From positions 1-64,000 of the forward strand of contig JAQGIP010000040.1 of the NCBI GenBank assembly GCA_028291055.1: DNA of 64,000 nt, given 5' to 3'. Source of the DNA: Caulobacter sp. (GTDB lineage Bacteria > Pseudomonadota > Alphaproteobacteria > Caulobacterales > Caulobacteraceae). The translations under genes were made by a program, and so were the position numbers. Positions 28,601 through 36,437 of the stretch are shown in pieces. The notes under the pieces are model-generated. The model was not told the DNA's origin, ran no database searches, and saw only the letters and a list, made by a program, of their open reading frames with translations. Numbering within the stretch: the stretch's first letter is position 1; the number at the start of each line of letters is the position of its first letter.

Positions 28601-28926
28601 GCGTCGCCGTCGGCGGGCTGGTGCTGATCCGCCAGCGCCCCGGCACGGCCAGCGGCATCGTCTTCATCACCCTGGAGGACGAAACCGGGCCCTCCAACAT
28701 CGTGGTCTGGGCCGACCGCTTCCAGGCCAACCGCCGGGTGGTGATGAGTTCGTCCTTCCTGGTGGTGCATGGCCGGTTGCAGAGCGAGAGCGGCGTCATC
28801 CACATCGTGGCCGAGCGCTTCACCGACCTCACCGGCCGCCTGGTCGACCTGCGCGAGGAGGCCGACCTGCCGCCGCCCAGCCAGGAAATCCGCTCACGGC
28901 TGGTGAAGAGCCGGGATTTCCACTGA
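25699..28926 (+). CDS. dnaE2: Error-prone DNA polymerase DnaE2
   Basis: DnaE2 is an alpha-type C-family DNA polymerase used in SOS lesion bypass. The start is the ATG at 25699 ([20 protein letters not shown]); the frame continues upstream in the repeat, so an upstream GTG at 25693 is possible. The PHP-like N-terminal domain, the catalytic region [19 protein letters not shown], the finger/thumb region and a C-terminal OB-fold ([18 protein letters not shown]) are complete. At 1075 residues it has the family length and lacks the tau-binding C-terminus. It completes the imuA-imuB-dnaE2 cassette. Confidence 0.97.
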   Translation: MTRYAELQTTTNFSFLRGASQPDEMMIAGQALGLEAVGITDRNSLAGVVRAWRPYKRGQITVRPLVGCRLDFIDGTPSLLCYPKDRAAFGRLTKLLTIGQSGAAKGGCDLFWEDFLDQAQGQLTLVVPPATLDDKFERDLARIAGALKGHVWLAASRPYGSRDVHRIEQLAALARAHRAPMVATNDVLYHGPERRMLQDVVTCIRQNCSITEAGLSLEANAERHLKTPAEMARLFQRWPGAVERSVEIAERVEFDLRQLGYEYPDEPVPPGSTAMKHLTKLAWDGAKWRYPKGVPDTVKKTLREELTLIKELKYPNYFLTVHDIVRWARDQKILCQGRGSAANSVVCFCIGVTAVDPTKEDQDLLFARFLSKERDEPPDIDVDFEHERREEVMQYIYRRYGRHRAAIVATVIHYRPRSAIRQVGKALGLTEDITAALAGTVWGSWGSEVPEDQVRQAGLDPDNPDIARAVALATILLGFPRHLSQHVGGYVLTKRRLDETVPIGNAAMKDRTFIMWDKDDIDDIGLMKVDVLALGMLTCIKKAMVLLETHHGATIRADLGGPIEDIADIPQGCPWVYGMLSNADSVGVFQVESRAQMSMLPRLKPKKFYDLVIEVAIVRPGPIQGDMVHPYLRRREGLEPVDFPKPHPDHGPENEVQQVLGKTFGVPLFQEQAMRLAIEAAKFSPEEANSLRRAMATFRNLGDLGVHREKFVGGMTARGYDPDFAARCFKQIEGFGSYGFPESHAISFAILVYVSAWLKCWWPDVFCAAILNSLPMGFYQPAQLVRDALQHGVEVLEPDVLFSDWDCTLEPASDPASRYKAVRLGLRQVKGLKQTEAEKLMAARQDGAATLHDLARRTGLMNRSWELLAEADAFRSLGMDRRAALWAVKGLAPEARAETDAPLLASLPLFEGAHAELPAISLPEHVAEDYRTTSLSLKAHPVGFFRPLLQRLGCTPAGDLKRLKDGARVAVGGLVLIRQRPGTASGIVFITLEDETGPSNIVVWADRFQANRRVVMSSSFLVVHGRLQSESGVIHIVAERFTDLTGRLVDLREEADLPPPSQEIRSRLVKSRDFH

Positions 28927-29047
28927 CCAAGGCGTTGGACGGCGGTCGGTGTCTTCATCCGCCGCCGCCATCACCGCCGCCACTGTGCCCGAGGCCGCCC
29001 CAGCGTTGGAATGCGAAGTTCCAGCCGTGCCAGGGGGGAGGGACCCC

Positions 29048-30508
29048 TTAAGGGGGCCCGCTCCCCTCTCCGGCGCAACGGTCTGATGTGACGTTATCGA
29101 CGGGCTCGAAGGGCCGTAACGGCAGCCAGGCCCAATCGCTGGTGAAATCGGCCAAGCCCTTGTCTTTCAATCCCTTCTTGGCTCGGAAGAAGGCCGCGCG
29201 GCGTGACCCGGGGCCGTTCGCCGTCGATAGGGGCATGGCTAACACCCGCCGGCTCCACTCACCGAACGGCACCGCTGTAACGCCCACGGTGACACCCGGC
29301 AGCACCCCCTGACCCGGGCTGATCGTTCCGCCCTCGGCCTGCAATGTTACCTCTTCCAGCGCCTTCAGGCACATGGCCTCGGGCCGGGTCAGCTGGGGCC
29401 GCGCCGCCGGCGCCTCCCGCTCGAAGGCCCAGCCCTTCCAGCGCAGCTTCAGGGTCTCGCCGACGGCGGCGTAGTTGGACTTGCGCCGGGTCAGCAGCCG
29501 CTCGTCCGGGTCCACCTCGACGCGCCGCTCCAGGGTCATGTCCTCGCCCTCGCCGGCCATCTGCAGATAGAGGTGGCTGCGCGAGCCGTTGGGCCATGCG
29601 GTGGAGCCGGAATGGCCGCGCCCGCTCAGCATGCCCGACACCGACGGATGGGCCAGCAGCAGCACCGCCGCCCCCGTCTTCTGGGCCAGCCCGTTCAGCA
29701 CGGTGATGAACTGGCGCACCTGATTGCGGCTGTTTTCGTCACCGCCGAAGGTGTCGGCCGCCGTGTCGATGACGATCAGCGCGGGATCCAGCGACTGCGA
29801 CAGGGCCAGCCACTGTTCGCCCCAGTCGGTCAGCTGGGCCATGCCCTGGCGGTCGAACTGGACCAGCAGGTTGTTCTCGCCCACCGCCGCCATCACCCGC
29901 ATGTCCTCCAGCCCGGCCCAGCCCTCGCGGCTGCCCTCGCGCGCGGCCGCCGCCATGATCGACGCCTGGCGACGCATCAGCTCATTGACGTCGTCCTCGC
30001 ACAGCAGACCGATGGCCGGGCCCCGGCGCACCGGCGCGCCGAGGAAGGGCCGCCCCTGGGCCACCGCCGTGGCCAGCTGCTGCACCAGCAGGCTCTTGCC
30101 CGTGCCCCCGTCGCCATAGAGGACGGTGGTCACCCCCATGGGGATCCACTGGTCCCACAGCCACTCCCGCTCGGGCACGGGCTCATCCTCCCAGTCGGCC
30201 ACCACATGCAGGATGCGCCCGGCGTTGACCTTGGCCGCCCCGGCCCCCTCGCCGGGCGAACGCGGGGCCTTGGCGAACCCCCGCTCGATGATGGCGCCAG
30301 CCTCGTCCGCCTCGATCCCCAGCCCCTTGGCCGCGATCATCAGCGTGCGCACCGCCTCGCGCTCATCGACCAGTCCGGCGTTGACATAGGGCCCCACCAG
30401 CAGCGCCGCGGCCCCCAGCATCAGGTCCGCGTCTTCCGCCTCCGATTGCAGCAGCCCGAACGCCGCCTCCTTCAGGACCGCTTCGCACCGCGCGGTGTGT
30501 GTAGGCAT
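29048..30508 (-). CDS. RepA-like AAA ATPase (phage/plasmid type)
   Basis: The 486-residue protein has an N-terminal region, a Walker A motif GDGGTGKSLLVQQLATAV, a Walker B IVIDTAADTFGGDENSRNQVRQF, and a closing KGLKDKGLADFTSDWAWL. This pattern is that of RepA/AAA_25 helicase-like ATPases of mobile elements and phages. No integrase, origin or other phage gene is next to it, and a repeat element follows upstream. It may be an accessory remnant. SD GGGAGAGA precedes its ATG. The gene's stop lies in a GC-rich palindrome (about 29035-29070) that may be a shared terminator with dnaE2. Confidence 0.75.
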   Translation of the reverse strand: MPTHTARCEAVLKEAAFGLLQSEAEDADLMLGAAALLVGPYVNAGLVDEREAVRTLMIAAKGLGIEADEAGAIIERGFAKAPRSPGEGAGAAKVNAGRILHVVADWEDEPVPEREWLWDQWIPMGVTTVLYGDGGTGKSLLVQQLATAVAQGRPFLGAPVRRGPAIGLLCEDDVNELMRRQASIMAAAAREGSREGWAGLEDMRVMAAVGENNLLVQFDRQGMAQLTDWGEQWLALSQSLDPALIVIDTAADTFGGDENSRNQVRQFITVLNGLAQKTGAAVLLLAHPSVSGMLSGRGHSGSTAWPNGSRSHLYLQMAGEGEDMTLERRVEVDPDERLLTRRKSNYAAVGETLKLRWKGWAFEREAPAARPQLTRPEAMCLKALEEVTLQAEGGTISPGQGVLPGVTVGVTAVPFGEWSRRVLAMPLSTANGPGSRRAAFFRAKKGLKDKGLADFTSDWAWLPLRPFEPVDNVTSDRCAGEGSGPP

Positions 30509-30652
30509 GTGAGTCTCTCCCTCGCTTGTGATGGGAGAGGCTGGGCAGACGGGTGGGCGGCGTTGGTATAGCGGGCGGCCCGCCTCGCCCTTGGCGTGAT
30601 AGCCCCGCGTCCGGTTCTGACGCGGGATGGGTTGGGTTGGAGGCCGCTAGAT

Positions 30653-30794
30653 TTGTCCACGAACCACACGAACCACACGAACGGCCGTGGATGTCCCGGC
30701 GCACCGCGCCCTTCAATCCAACTCAGCCTGTCAGGATAGCGTTGGTGTTTTTCGTGTGGGCGCGCAGCGCCCGTTCGTGTGGTTCGTGTTCAAA
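30653..30794. repeat. Inverted-repeat element, family D, copy 2 (degenerate)
   Basis: The left arm at 30653-30684 is nearly identical to the left arm of the copy at 21858 (TTTGTCCACGAACCACACGA). The right side has two decayed partial copies, near 30741-30757 and 30773-30794 (TTCGTGTGGTTCGTGTTCAA). The remaining gene-free stretch from 30795 to 31001 has no convincing coding frame; what looks coding in it stops soon in every frame. Confidence 0.7.
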
Positions 30795-31001
30795 CCTTGC
30801 GGCGTTGGCTACCGCGCCGGGCCGCCCCGACCCCGCGCATTCCTCGAACGGCGCCTGCGCCACGCCCCGTCCTTCACCGGTACGACGGAAGCCTTGGGCC
30901 TCTCGTGCCGCAAGTCGCCCGCTACTCGAACGGCGAGAAGCGTGTGGCGATGCTGCTGGCGTGTTAAGGGTGGGGGGTCAAGGTGGCGGCTTGACCTCCC
31001 C

Positions 31002-31112
31002 TCACTTCCTTGATGGCGGCCTCTGAGCAGGCGCTCGTGGTGGGGTTGCGCTGTGCTGGCCGCGCTGAGGCGGGGGTGGCGGCGGAGGAGGTGGGGGCTT
31101 TGAATCAGACAT
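31002..31112 (-). CDS. Tiny polyproline protein, second of a tandem pair
   Basis: A minus-strand 36-codon gene encodes MSDSK, ten consecutive Pro, then QRGQHSATPPRAPAQRPPSRK. It lies 10 bases after the stop of the upstream paralogue (31123-31236), whose product reads VSKSK, again exactly ten Pro, then Q. The DNA for the Pro run differs at 9 of 11 third-codon positions between the two genes, while the protein is identical, which is strong evidence of selection on the protein. A weak GAGA lies before the ATG. I do not recognise a named family or function. Confidence 0.6.
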   Translation of the reverse strand: MSDSKPPPPPPPPPPQRGQHSATPPRAPAQRPPSRK

Positions 31113-31122
31113 GCGTTGTCTC

Positions 31123-31236
31123 TCAGTTCTTGGGTTTCGATGTCGAATCAGCCTGTCGTGACGGACCCGGGCTTGTAGCTTTGCCCGTTTGTGGTGGAGG
31201 CGGGGGCGGAGGGGGCGGAGGTTTGCTTTTGGACAC
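31123..31236 (-). CDS. Tiny polyproline protein, first of a tandem pair
   Basis: A minus-strand gene of 37 codons begins with a GTG preceded by GGAGA nine bases upstream and reads VSKSK, ten Pro, then QTGKATSPGPSRQADSTSKPKN. It is homologous in layout to the next gene downstream. Its first bases overlap the left end of the plus-strand membrane-protein frame starting at 31223, so the two cannot both use those starts without antisense overlap. The basic, proline-rich composition suggests an unfolded peptide that could bind a larger partner. Function unknown. Confidence 0.58.
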   Translation of the reverse strand: MSKSKPPPPPPPPPPQTGKATSPGPSRQADSTSKPKN

Positions 31237-31765
31237 GACGAGCTTCTCCGGCGAAAAGGCGCGAGAAACCTACTGGAAGGCGAGTCCTCCCGTTAGGGAA
31301 GTGCTTTTGGAGGAGGCGCGCGCCTGCATAAGCGCACGCGAAGCTGCGATGATTTCAATGGAGGGCAGGATCGCCCAGACCGCAGTCGCGCTATTCGCAG
31401 CCGCCGCGTTCTCCGCGACTTTTGCTGCACAGTTTAGATCAGCTGCTCTGCCGCTGGCCTTCCTAGGTGGCGTATCTACCATCGCCTTTGCGGTGGGGAC
31501 GGCAGTAACGCTATCCGCGATGAAAGTGGGAGATCTCGTCTTTCCGGGAGCTTCCCCATCCTGGTGGGCGGACTGTGACTTTCTCGATGAGTCTGGAGGG
31601 GAAGCGAAGGCCCGGACCTGGGTGGCGGCTCAGCTTGAGCATGCGATCGAGAGCTACGATCAGGTGGCCCGCCGCAGAGGGGCTCTACTCAACCTAGGTC
31701 TTCGATATGGTGCTGCCGGCGTCATTTTCATGGGCCTTGCGGGCGCGGTGCTCATTTTCGCCTGA
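31223..31765 (+). CDS. Two-helix membrane protein of unknown function
   Basis: The supported part runs from about 31300; it has a helical region EVLLEEARACISAREAAMISMEGR, a transmembrane helix pair around TAVALFAAAAFSATFAAQ and ALPLAFLGGVSTIAFAVGTAVTL, then a soluble loop and a last transmembrane helix (LGLRYGAAGVIFMGLAGAVLIF). The true start is unclear: a TTG at 31223 is possible, while the farther upstream Gly-rich stretch is an antisense image of the polyproline genes. The codon use is less GC-biased than in the neighbours, which fits recent gain. It is followed 11 bases later by a CxxC protein gene. Confidence 0.6.
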   Translation: MLLDTTSFSGEKARETYWKASPPVREVLLEEARACISAREAAMISMEGRIAQTAVALFAAAAFSATFAAQFRSAALPLAFLGGVSTIAFAVGTAVTLSAMKVGDLVFPGASPSWWADCDFLDESGGEAKARTWVAAQLEHAIESYDQVARRRGALLNLGLRYGAAGVIFMGLAGAVLIFA

Positions 31766-31776
31766 TCGGGGGATCA

Positions 31777-32337
31777 ATGGTCGATACGATGCGAGCATGT
31801 GGAAATTGCTCATTTTGCTGCAAAGTCATGGTGATCGAAGAATTAGAAAAGCCGGCGGGCTCTTGGTGTCACCACAGGCTCACTGGCTACGCACCCTGTG
31901 GAATCTATGGGTCGCATCCGTCGTCCTGCAAGTCGTTCGTTTGTCAGTGGCTCATCGAACCGCTTCTCGACGACCGACTTCGACCTGACATCTCGAAGGT
32001 TGTTCTGGTGGCGGATGATCGTGACAGGCTGATCGCCTATTGCGACACTAACAACCCGCTCGCTTGGCGCAGAGAACCAATGTTCTCAATCTTAAAACAA
32101 CAGGCTGCTGCTACCTGGATGACCAAGCATCATGTGTACGCCAAGGCTGGCCCTCGTATGTGGTTGATTACTCCGATAGCTGAAATCGATCTTGGTCTTG
32201 TAGACGACCGTTCACCTATGGATGTGCGCATGTTCCCTGACGGTCGCGCTACAGTAAGAGTGCTGCCTCCCATACCCGAAGACGCAGATGTCGAAGAACA
32301 TCTGGCGGCGCTCAATATGGCTGCCGGACGGCCGTAG
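31777..32337 (+). CDS. YkgJ-like cysteine-cluster (zinc/iron-chelating) protein
   Basis: The 186-residue protein opens with CGNCSFCCKVM, then WCHHR and CGIYGSHPSSCKSFVCQWL, a set of cysteines with His as in the YkgJ family of putative zinc or iron-binding proteins. The rest has no enzyme motif. Its DNA is less GC-rich than the flanks. It lies just after the membrane-protein gene on the same strand, suggesting co-expression. Confidence 0.75.
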   Translation: MVDTMRACGNCSFCCKVMVIEELEKPAGSWCHHRLTGYAPCGIYGSHPSSCKSFVCQWLIEPLLDDRLRPDISKVVLVADDRDRLIAYCDTNNPLAWRREPMFSILKQQAAATWMTKHHVYAKAGPRMWLITPIAEIDLGLVDDRSPMDVRMFPDGRATVRVLPPIPEDADVEEHLAALNMAAGRP

Positions 32338-32384
32338 GCACACAAGTCGGCGACGCTAAGTCACCACCGCTTATGTGAGTAGTC

Positions 32385-35300
32385 TCACCAAGCATCCACC
32401 CTCTTCCGCCACCCAGCTTTCCGCGTCGGACAACTGTCCAGCCCCGCCGTCACCCAGCGGCGCGTGTCCACCGGGTCAATGACGGCGTCGATCTCCAACG
32501 CGGCGGCCATCCTGGTGGCCTTGCCTCTCGCGTACATGTTGGCGACGAGGCGGTCGAACAGGGCCTTCTGCGCCGCCGGGTCGGTTTCCGCCGCCAGTTC
32601 CTTGGAGTAGCCGAGGCGTACGGCGCCCTCCAGGCCCATGCCGCCGAACTCGCCGGTGGGCCAGGAGACGATGAAGACCGGGGAGTGGAAGCCGCCGCCG
32701 GCCATGGCCTGGGCGCCCAATCCGTAGCCTTTGCGCAAAACCACGGTGAACAGGGGCACGCCCAGCTTGGCGCCGGCGATGAACAGGCTGGACATGCGCC
32801 GCACGGAGCCTTGAGCCTCGCTGTCGGGGCCGACCATGAAGCCGGGGGTGTCGCAGAGGCTCAGGACCGGCAGGTCGAAGGCGTCGGCCAGTTGCAGGTG
32901 GCGCGCGCCCTTGTCGGCGGCCTCGGCGTCGATGGCGCCGCCCAGATGACGCGGGTCGTTGGCGATCAGGGCCATGGGCCGGCCCTCGATTCGGATCAGG
33001 CCGGTGACCAGGCCGGGCGCATAGCCGCCCCTGAGTTCAAGGAAGGAGCCGGCGTCCACCAGCCCCTCGATCACCGCGCGGATGTCATAGACGCGCAGGC
33101 GGTTCTCCGGGATGGCGCGGCGCAGCAGCCGTTGGTCCGGGGCGGTCCACTCGGCCAGCCGGCCCTGGAAGAAGCCGAGCGCCTTCTTGGCGGTGGCGGT
33201 GGCCTGCGCCTCATCCTCCACCAGCACGTCGAGCACGCCGTTGGCCCACTGCACGTCGCTCGGGCCGATGTCGTCCGGCTTGAACACGCCCAGTCCCCCG
33301 CCCTCGATCATCGCCGGGCCGCCCATGCCGAGGTTGGAATCCTTGGTGCCGATGATGATCTCGCACAGGCCGGCCACGGCGGCGTTGCCGGCGAAGCAGC
33401 GGCCGGCGACGATGGCGATCTTGGGCACCTCGCCCGAGAGCTCGGCGAACTTGCCGAAGGTGGTGACGTCCAGCCCCGCCACGCCCGGCGTATCGGTGTC
33501 GCCCGGCCGCCCGCCGCCGCCCTCGGCGTACCAGACCACGGGCAGCTTCTGGTCGGCGATGACGCCCATCAGCCGGTCGGTCTTCTTGTGGTTGAAGTGG
33601 CCTTGCGTGCCGGCCAGCACGGTGAAGTCGTAGCTGAGCGCCGCCGTCCGGGCCCGCTCAGGCGCAAACAGCGCGCCGTTGACCGTGCCGATGCCGGCGA
33701 TCAGGCCGTCGGCGGGGGTGTTGGCGATCAGGTCCTCCACCGTACGGCGGCGGCGCTGGGCGGCGATGGCCAGGGCGCCGTATTCGATGAAGCTGCCCGG
33801 ATCGACCAGGTCCTCGATGTTCTCGCGCGCCGTGCGGTGGCCGGTGCGGCGGCGCTTGGCCACGGCCTCGGGGCGGTTGGCGTCGAGGGTGAAGGCGAGG
33901 CGGTCGTTGAGCTCGGCCAGGTCGGGGCGGATGAAGTCGAGGTCGGTCTCGGCCTCGTGCGCGGCCGCATCGGCGGCCACCTCAGCGGGCTCGAGGAACA
34001 GGATAGGGGCGCCCTTCAGCAGGGTCTCACCTCTGGCCGCGGCGATCTTCACCACCCGGCCGGAGGCGGAGGCGGTGACCAGATGCTCCATCTTCATGGC
34101 CTCCAGCACCGCCACCGGCTGGCCCGCCGCGACCAGGTCGCCCACGGAAACCTCAATGACGCCGACCGTGGCCTGCAACGGCGCGGAGACGGCCACCGCG
34201 CCCTCCAGCGTCTCGAAGGTGACGGCCTTGGCGGCCGCGCCCGTTTCGCCGAAGCCGCGCGGGGTGAAGCTCGCGGCCTCCGCCACCAGGGTCTGGGCGT
34301 GATGGCCCAGCCAGTCGGTGTCGGTCTCGCCCGCCTGCACGGCGGGGTGGCCCAGGATGGCGCGCAGCAGGCCGATGTTGGTCTCCGCGCCTTCGATGCG
34401 GAACTCGGCCAGGGCGCGGGCCGTGCGCCCGGCGGCGGCGGCGAGGGTGTCGCCGCGCCCGATCACCTTGGCCAGCAGGCTGTCGTAGTTGGGGCTGGTC
34501 AGGTAGCCGGCGTAGCCATAGCCGTCGACCCGCACGCCGGGCCCGCTGGGCGCTTCATAGGCCGACAGCAGCCCGCCGCTGGGGAGGGTCTGGCCCGCCG
34601 CGTCCATGGTCTCCAGGTTGACCCGCGCCTGCACGGCATACCCGCGCGTCACGGGCGGTTCGGCGAACAGGCCGACCTCCGCCAGGCTCTGGCCCGCCGC
34701 CAGCCGGAACTGGGCGACGACCAGGTCCACGCCCGTCACCTCCTCGGTGATGGTGTGCTCCACCTGCAGCCGGGCGTTGGTCTCGATGAAGGCGAAGTCG
34801 CCCCGCTCCGTATCCAGCAGGAATTCCACGGTGCCCAGCGTGCGGTAGTTCACCGCCTGGGTCAGCTTTTCGGCCGCATGGCTGAGCTCGCCGCGTTGGG
34901 CGCGGGTGAGCGTGGCCGGCGCGATCTCCACGATCTTCTGATGGCGGCGCTGGATGGAGCAGTCGCGGTCGCCCACGGCGAAGGCGCGCGATCCGTCGCC
35001 GGCGATCTGCACCTCGATGTGGCGGGCGTGTTCGATCAGCCGCTCGGCATAGACGCGGCCGTCGCCGAACGCGCCCTCGGCTTCCCGCGCACAGGCCGCA
35101 TGGGCCGCGTCGATCTCCTCGGCATGGCGCACCGCGCGCATGCCCCGCCCGCCGCCGCCGGCCACCGCCTTGAGCATCATGGCCCCATGGTCGGCGAAGA
35201 AGACGTGAGCCTCGGCGGCGTCGATCGGCCCCGTGCCGGCCAGCACGGGCACGCCCTGGGCCTGGGCCAGCGCGCGAGCCCTGGCCTTGTCGCCGAACGT

Positions 35301-35633
35301 CTCCAGCACCTCGGGCGAGGGGCCAACGAAGGTGATCCCCGCCGCCGCGCAGGCCCGCGCCAGGGCCGCGTTCTCCGACAGGAAGCCGTAGCCGGGGTGC
35401 AGGGCGTCACAGCCCGCGCCCATGGCCGCCGCCATCACGGCCTCGATGTCGAGATAGGCCTTGGCGCCAGAACCGCTGAGCGCCACCGCCTCATCCGCCG
35501 CCTTCACATGCAGCGAGCCTAAGTCGTCCTGGCTGTGCACCGCCACCGCCTGGATGCCGAGGTCCGCCGCCGCGCGACTGAGCCGGATGGCGATCTCGCC
35601 CCGGTTGGCGATCAGCACGCGCTTGAACGGCAT
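32385..35633 (-). CDS. Single-chain biotin-dependent acyl-CoA carboxylase
   Basis: The 1082-residue protein joins biotin carboxylase (FKRVLIANRGEIAIRLSRAA, ATP-grasp KAVAGGGGRGMR), a biotin carrier domain (EAMKMEH; Lys514 is the predicted biotinylation site) and a carboxyltransferase (DTPGFMVGPDSEAQG). This order on one chain resembles the long-chain acyl-CoA carboxylase (LCC) type known from mycobacteria and some proteobacteria; most bacteria keep these on separate chains. Substrate cannot be read: acetyl-, propionyl- or longer acyl-CoA are all possible. It is monocistronic between an accessory block and two CsbD genes. Confidence 0.92.
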   Translation of the reverse strand: MPFKRVLIANRGEIAIRLSRAAADLGIQAVAVHSQDDLGSLHVKAADEAVALSGSGAKAYLDIEAVMAAAMGAGCDALHPGYGFLSENAALARACAAAGITFVGPSPEVLETFGDKARARALAQAQGVPVLAGTGPIDAAEAHVFFADHGAMMLKAVAGGGGRGMRAVRHAEEIDAAHAACAREAEGAFGDGRVYAERLIEHARHIEVQIAGDGSRAFAVGDRDCSIQRRHQKIVEIAPATLTRAQRGELSHAAEKLTQAVNYRTLGTVEFLLDTERGDFAFIETNARLQVEHTITEEVTGVDLVVAQFRLAAGQSLAEVGLFAEPPVTRGYAVQARVNLETMDAAGQTLPSGGLLSAYEAPSGPGVRVDGYGYAGYLTSPNYDSLLAKVIGRGDTLAAAAGRTARALAEFRIEGAETNIGLLRAILGHPAVQAGETDTDWLGHHAQTLVAEAASFTPRGFGETGAAAKAVTFETLEGAVAVSAPLQATVGVIEVSVGDLVAAGQPVAVLEAMKMEHLVTASASGRVVKIAAARGETLLKGAPILFLEPAEVAADAAAHEAETDLDFIRPDLAELNDRLAFTLDANRPEAVAKRRRTGHRTARENIEDLVDPGSFIEYGALAIAAQRRRRTVEDLIANTPADGLIAGIGTVNGALFAPERARTAALSYDFTVLAGTQGHFNHKKTDRLMGVIADQKLPVVWYAEGGGGRPGDTDTPGVAGLDVTTFGKFAELSGEVPKIAIVAGRCFAGNAAVAGLCEIIIGTKDSNLGMGGPAMIEGGGLGVFKPDDIGPSDVQWANGVLDVLVEDEAQATATAKKALGFFQGRLAEWTAPDQRLLRRAIPENRLRVYDIRAVIEGLVDAGSFLELRGGYAPGLVTGLIRIEGRPMALIANDPRHLGGAIDAEAADKGARHLQLADAFDLPVLSLCDTPGFMVGPDSEAQGSVRRMSSLFIAGAKLGVPLFTVVLRKGYGLGAQAMAGGGFHSPVFIVSWPTGEFGGMGLEGAVRLGYSKELAAETDPAAQKALFDRLVANMYARGKATRMAAALEIDAVIDPVDTRRWVTAGLDSCPTRKAGWRKRVDAW

Positions 35634-35739
35634 AGGCGCTCCCAGGCTTCTTGAGGCGGCGGCTCATACGGCCGTTTGAACCACCATGCCCGGTGGGGCG
35701 GAGCAGGCCAAGGGGGCGTGGGCGTCGACGCCAAACGCA

Positions 35740-35770
35740 AACGGGCCCCGCCATTTCCGGCAGGGCCCGC
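35740..35770 (-). terminator. Terminator hairpin after the first CsbD gene
   Basis: On the minus strand GCGGGCCCTGCC pairs with GGCGGGGCCCG across a short loop, followed by TTTGCGTTTGG. It is about 20 bases past the stop of the CsbD gene at 35792. Its sequence is nearly the same as the hairpin at 36057-36084, showing that gene plus terminator were duplicated together. Confidence 0.75.
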
Positions 35771-35791
35771 TCAGTGGAAGGGCTTCGGCGT

Positions 35792-35974
35792 CTAGCGCTT
35801 GATCGTCGCGCCGAGCTTGTCCTGGGCCTTGCCCAGCGCATTCTGGGCGGCGCCCACGGCCCTTTCGGCCGCGCCTCTGGCTTCCAGCGTGGAATTGCCG
35901 GTGACCTTGCCGAGCGTCTGCTTGACGGCGCCGGCGGCCTTCTTGGCGGCGCCTTCGATCCGGTTGCTGCTCAT
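35792..35974 (-). CDS. CsbD family stress protein, copy 1
   Basis: The 60-residue protein is MSSNRIEGAAKKAAGAVKQ followed by TLGKVTGNSTLEARGAAERAVGA, the CsbD pattern of repeated NxxxGxxxxxxGxxKxxxGxxxx(G) helices. CsbD proteins are small, hydrophilic and often induced by general stress, but their molecular role is unknown. It is a recent paralogue of the gene at 36108-36290, with about 75 percent identity by eye. Both are followed by similar terminator hairpins. Confidence 0.93.
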   Translation of the reverse strand: MSSNRIEGAAKKAAGAVKQTLGKVTGNSTLEARGAAERAVGAAQNALGKAQDKLGATIKR

Positions 35975-36056
35975 GGGGTGGTCCTTTCCAGTGCCTCTGG
36001 CGCCATCAACGTGTGGGGGATGGCGCTGTTCCGGCCTGGCGGGTGTTCAACGCAAA

Positions 36057-36084
36057 CGGGCCCCGCCGTCGCCGGCGGGGCCCG
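36057..36084 (-). terminator. Terminator hairpin after the second CsbD gene
   Basis: On the minus strand CGGGCCCCGCC pairs with GGCGGGGCCCG, followed by TTTGCGTTG. It sits 24 bases past the stop of the CsbD gene at 36108. Nearly identical to the hairpin at 35740. Confidence 0.75.
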
Positions 36085-36107
36085 CTCGATGTGTCCAGGC
36101 GTTTAAG

Positions 36108-36290
36108 CTAGTGCTTAAGCGCGTTGCCGACCTTGTCCTGGGCCTTGCCCACCGCGTTCTGGGCCGCGCCCGCGGCGCGTTCAGTCGCGCCTTCGGCGAC
36201 CAGCTTGTCGTTGTTGGTGGCCTTGCCGACGCCCTCCTTGACGGACCCGACGGCCTTCTTGGCGGCGCCTTCGATGCGGTTGGTGCTCAT
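36108..36290 (-). CDS. CsbD family stress protein, copy 2
   Basis: The 60-residue protein opens MSTNRIEGAAKKAVGSVKEG and is a close paralogue of the gene at 35792-35974. I place the start at 36290, where the ATG gives the same N-terminus as the paralogue; a longer frame upstream has no support. The neighbouring spacers carry matching hairpins, consistent with tandem duplication of the whole unit. Confidence 0.93.
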   Translation of the reverse strand: MSTNRIEGAAKKAVGSVKEGVGKATNNDKLVAEGATERAAGAAQNAVGKAQDKVGNALKH

Positions 36291-36437
36291 GGGAAAACTC
36301 CTGTCTGGGACTGATGTTCGGCAAAACAACGCCGTCCGCGCGGGGCCGTTCCGAACCCTTTCCAACGGCGCGGCCATGGCTAAGCTCGGGGCGAGCATGG
36401 AGCGCGGGTTTGGCGGACGCTGACGCTATCCCCCAAG

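Noticed and set aside
26473..28803. Long minus-strand open frame (776 codons) opposite dnaE2
   Set aside because: It mirrors a clear DNA polymerase gene, has no motif or start signal, and has the composition typical of antisense frames in this genome.
31010..31222. Gly-rich N-terminal extension of the membrane-protein frame
   Set aside because: The Gly runs are the antisense image of two minus-strand polyproline frames whose protein sequence is conserved between copies; the membrane-protein start is more likely further in.
32685..35522. Very long plus-strand open frame (945 codons) opposite the acyl-CoA carboxylase
   Set aside because: It is exactly antisense to a well-recognised enzyme and reads as His/Gly/Ala-rich low-complexity sequence, an effect of GC-rich codon use.
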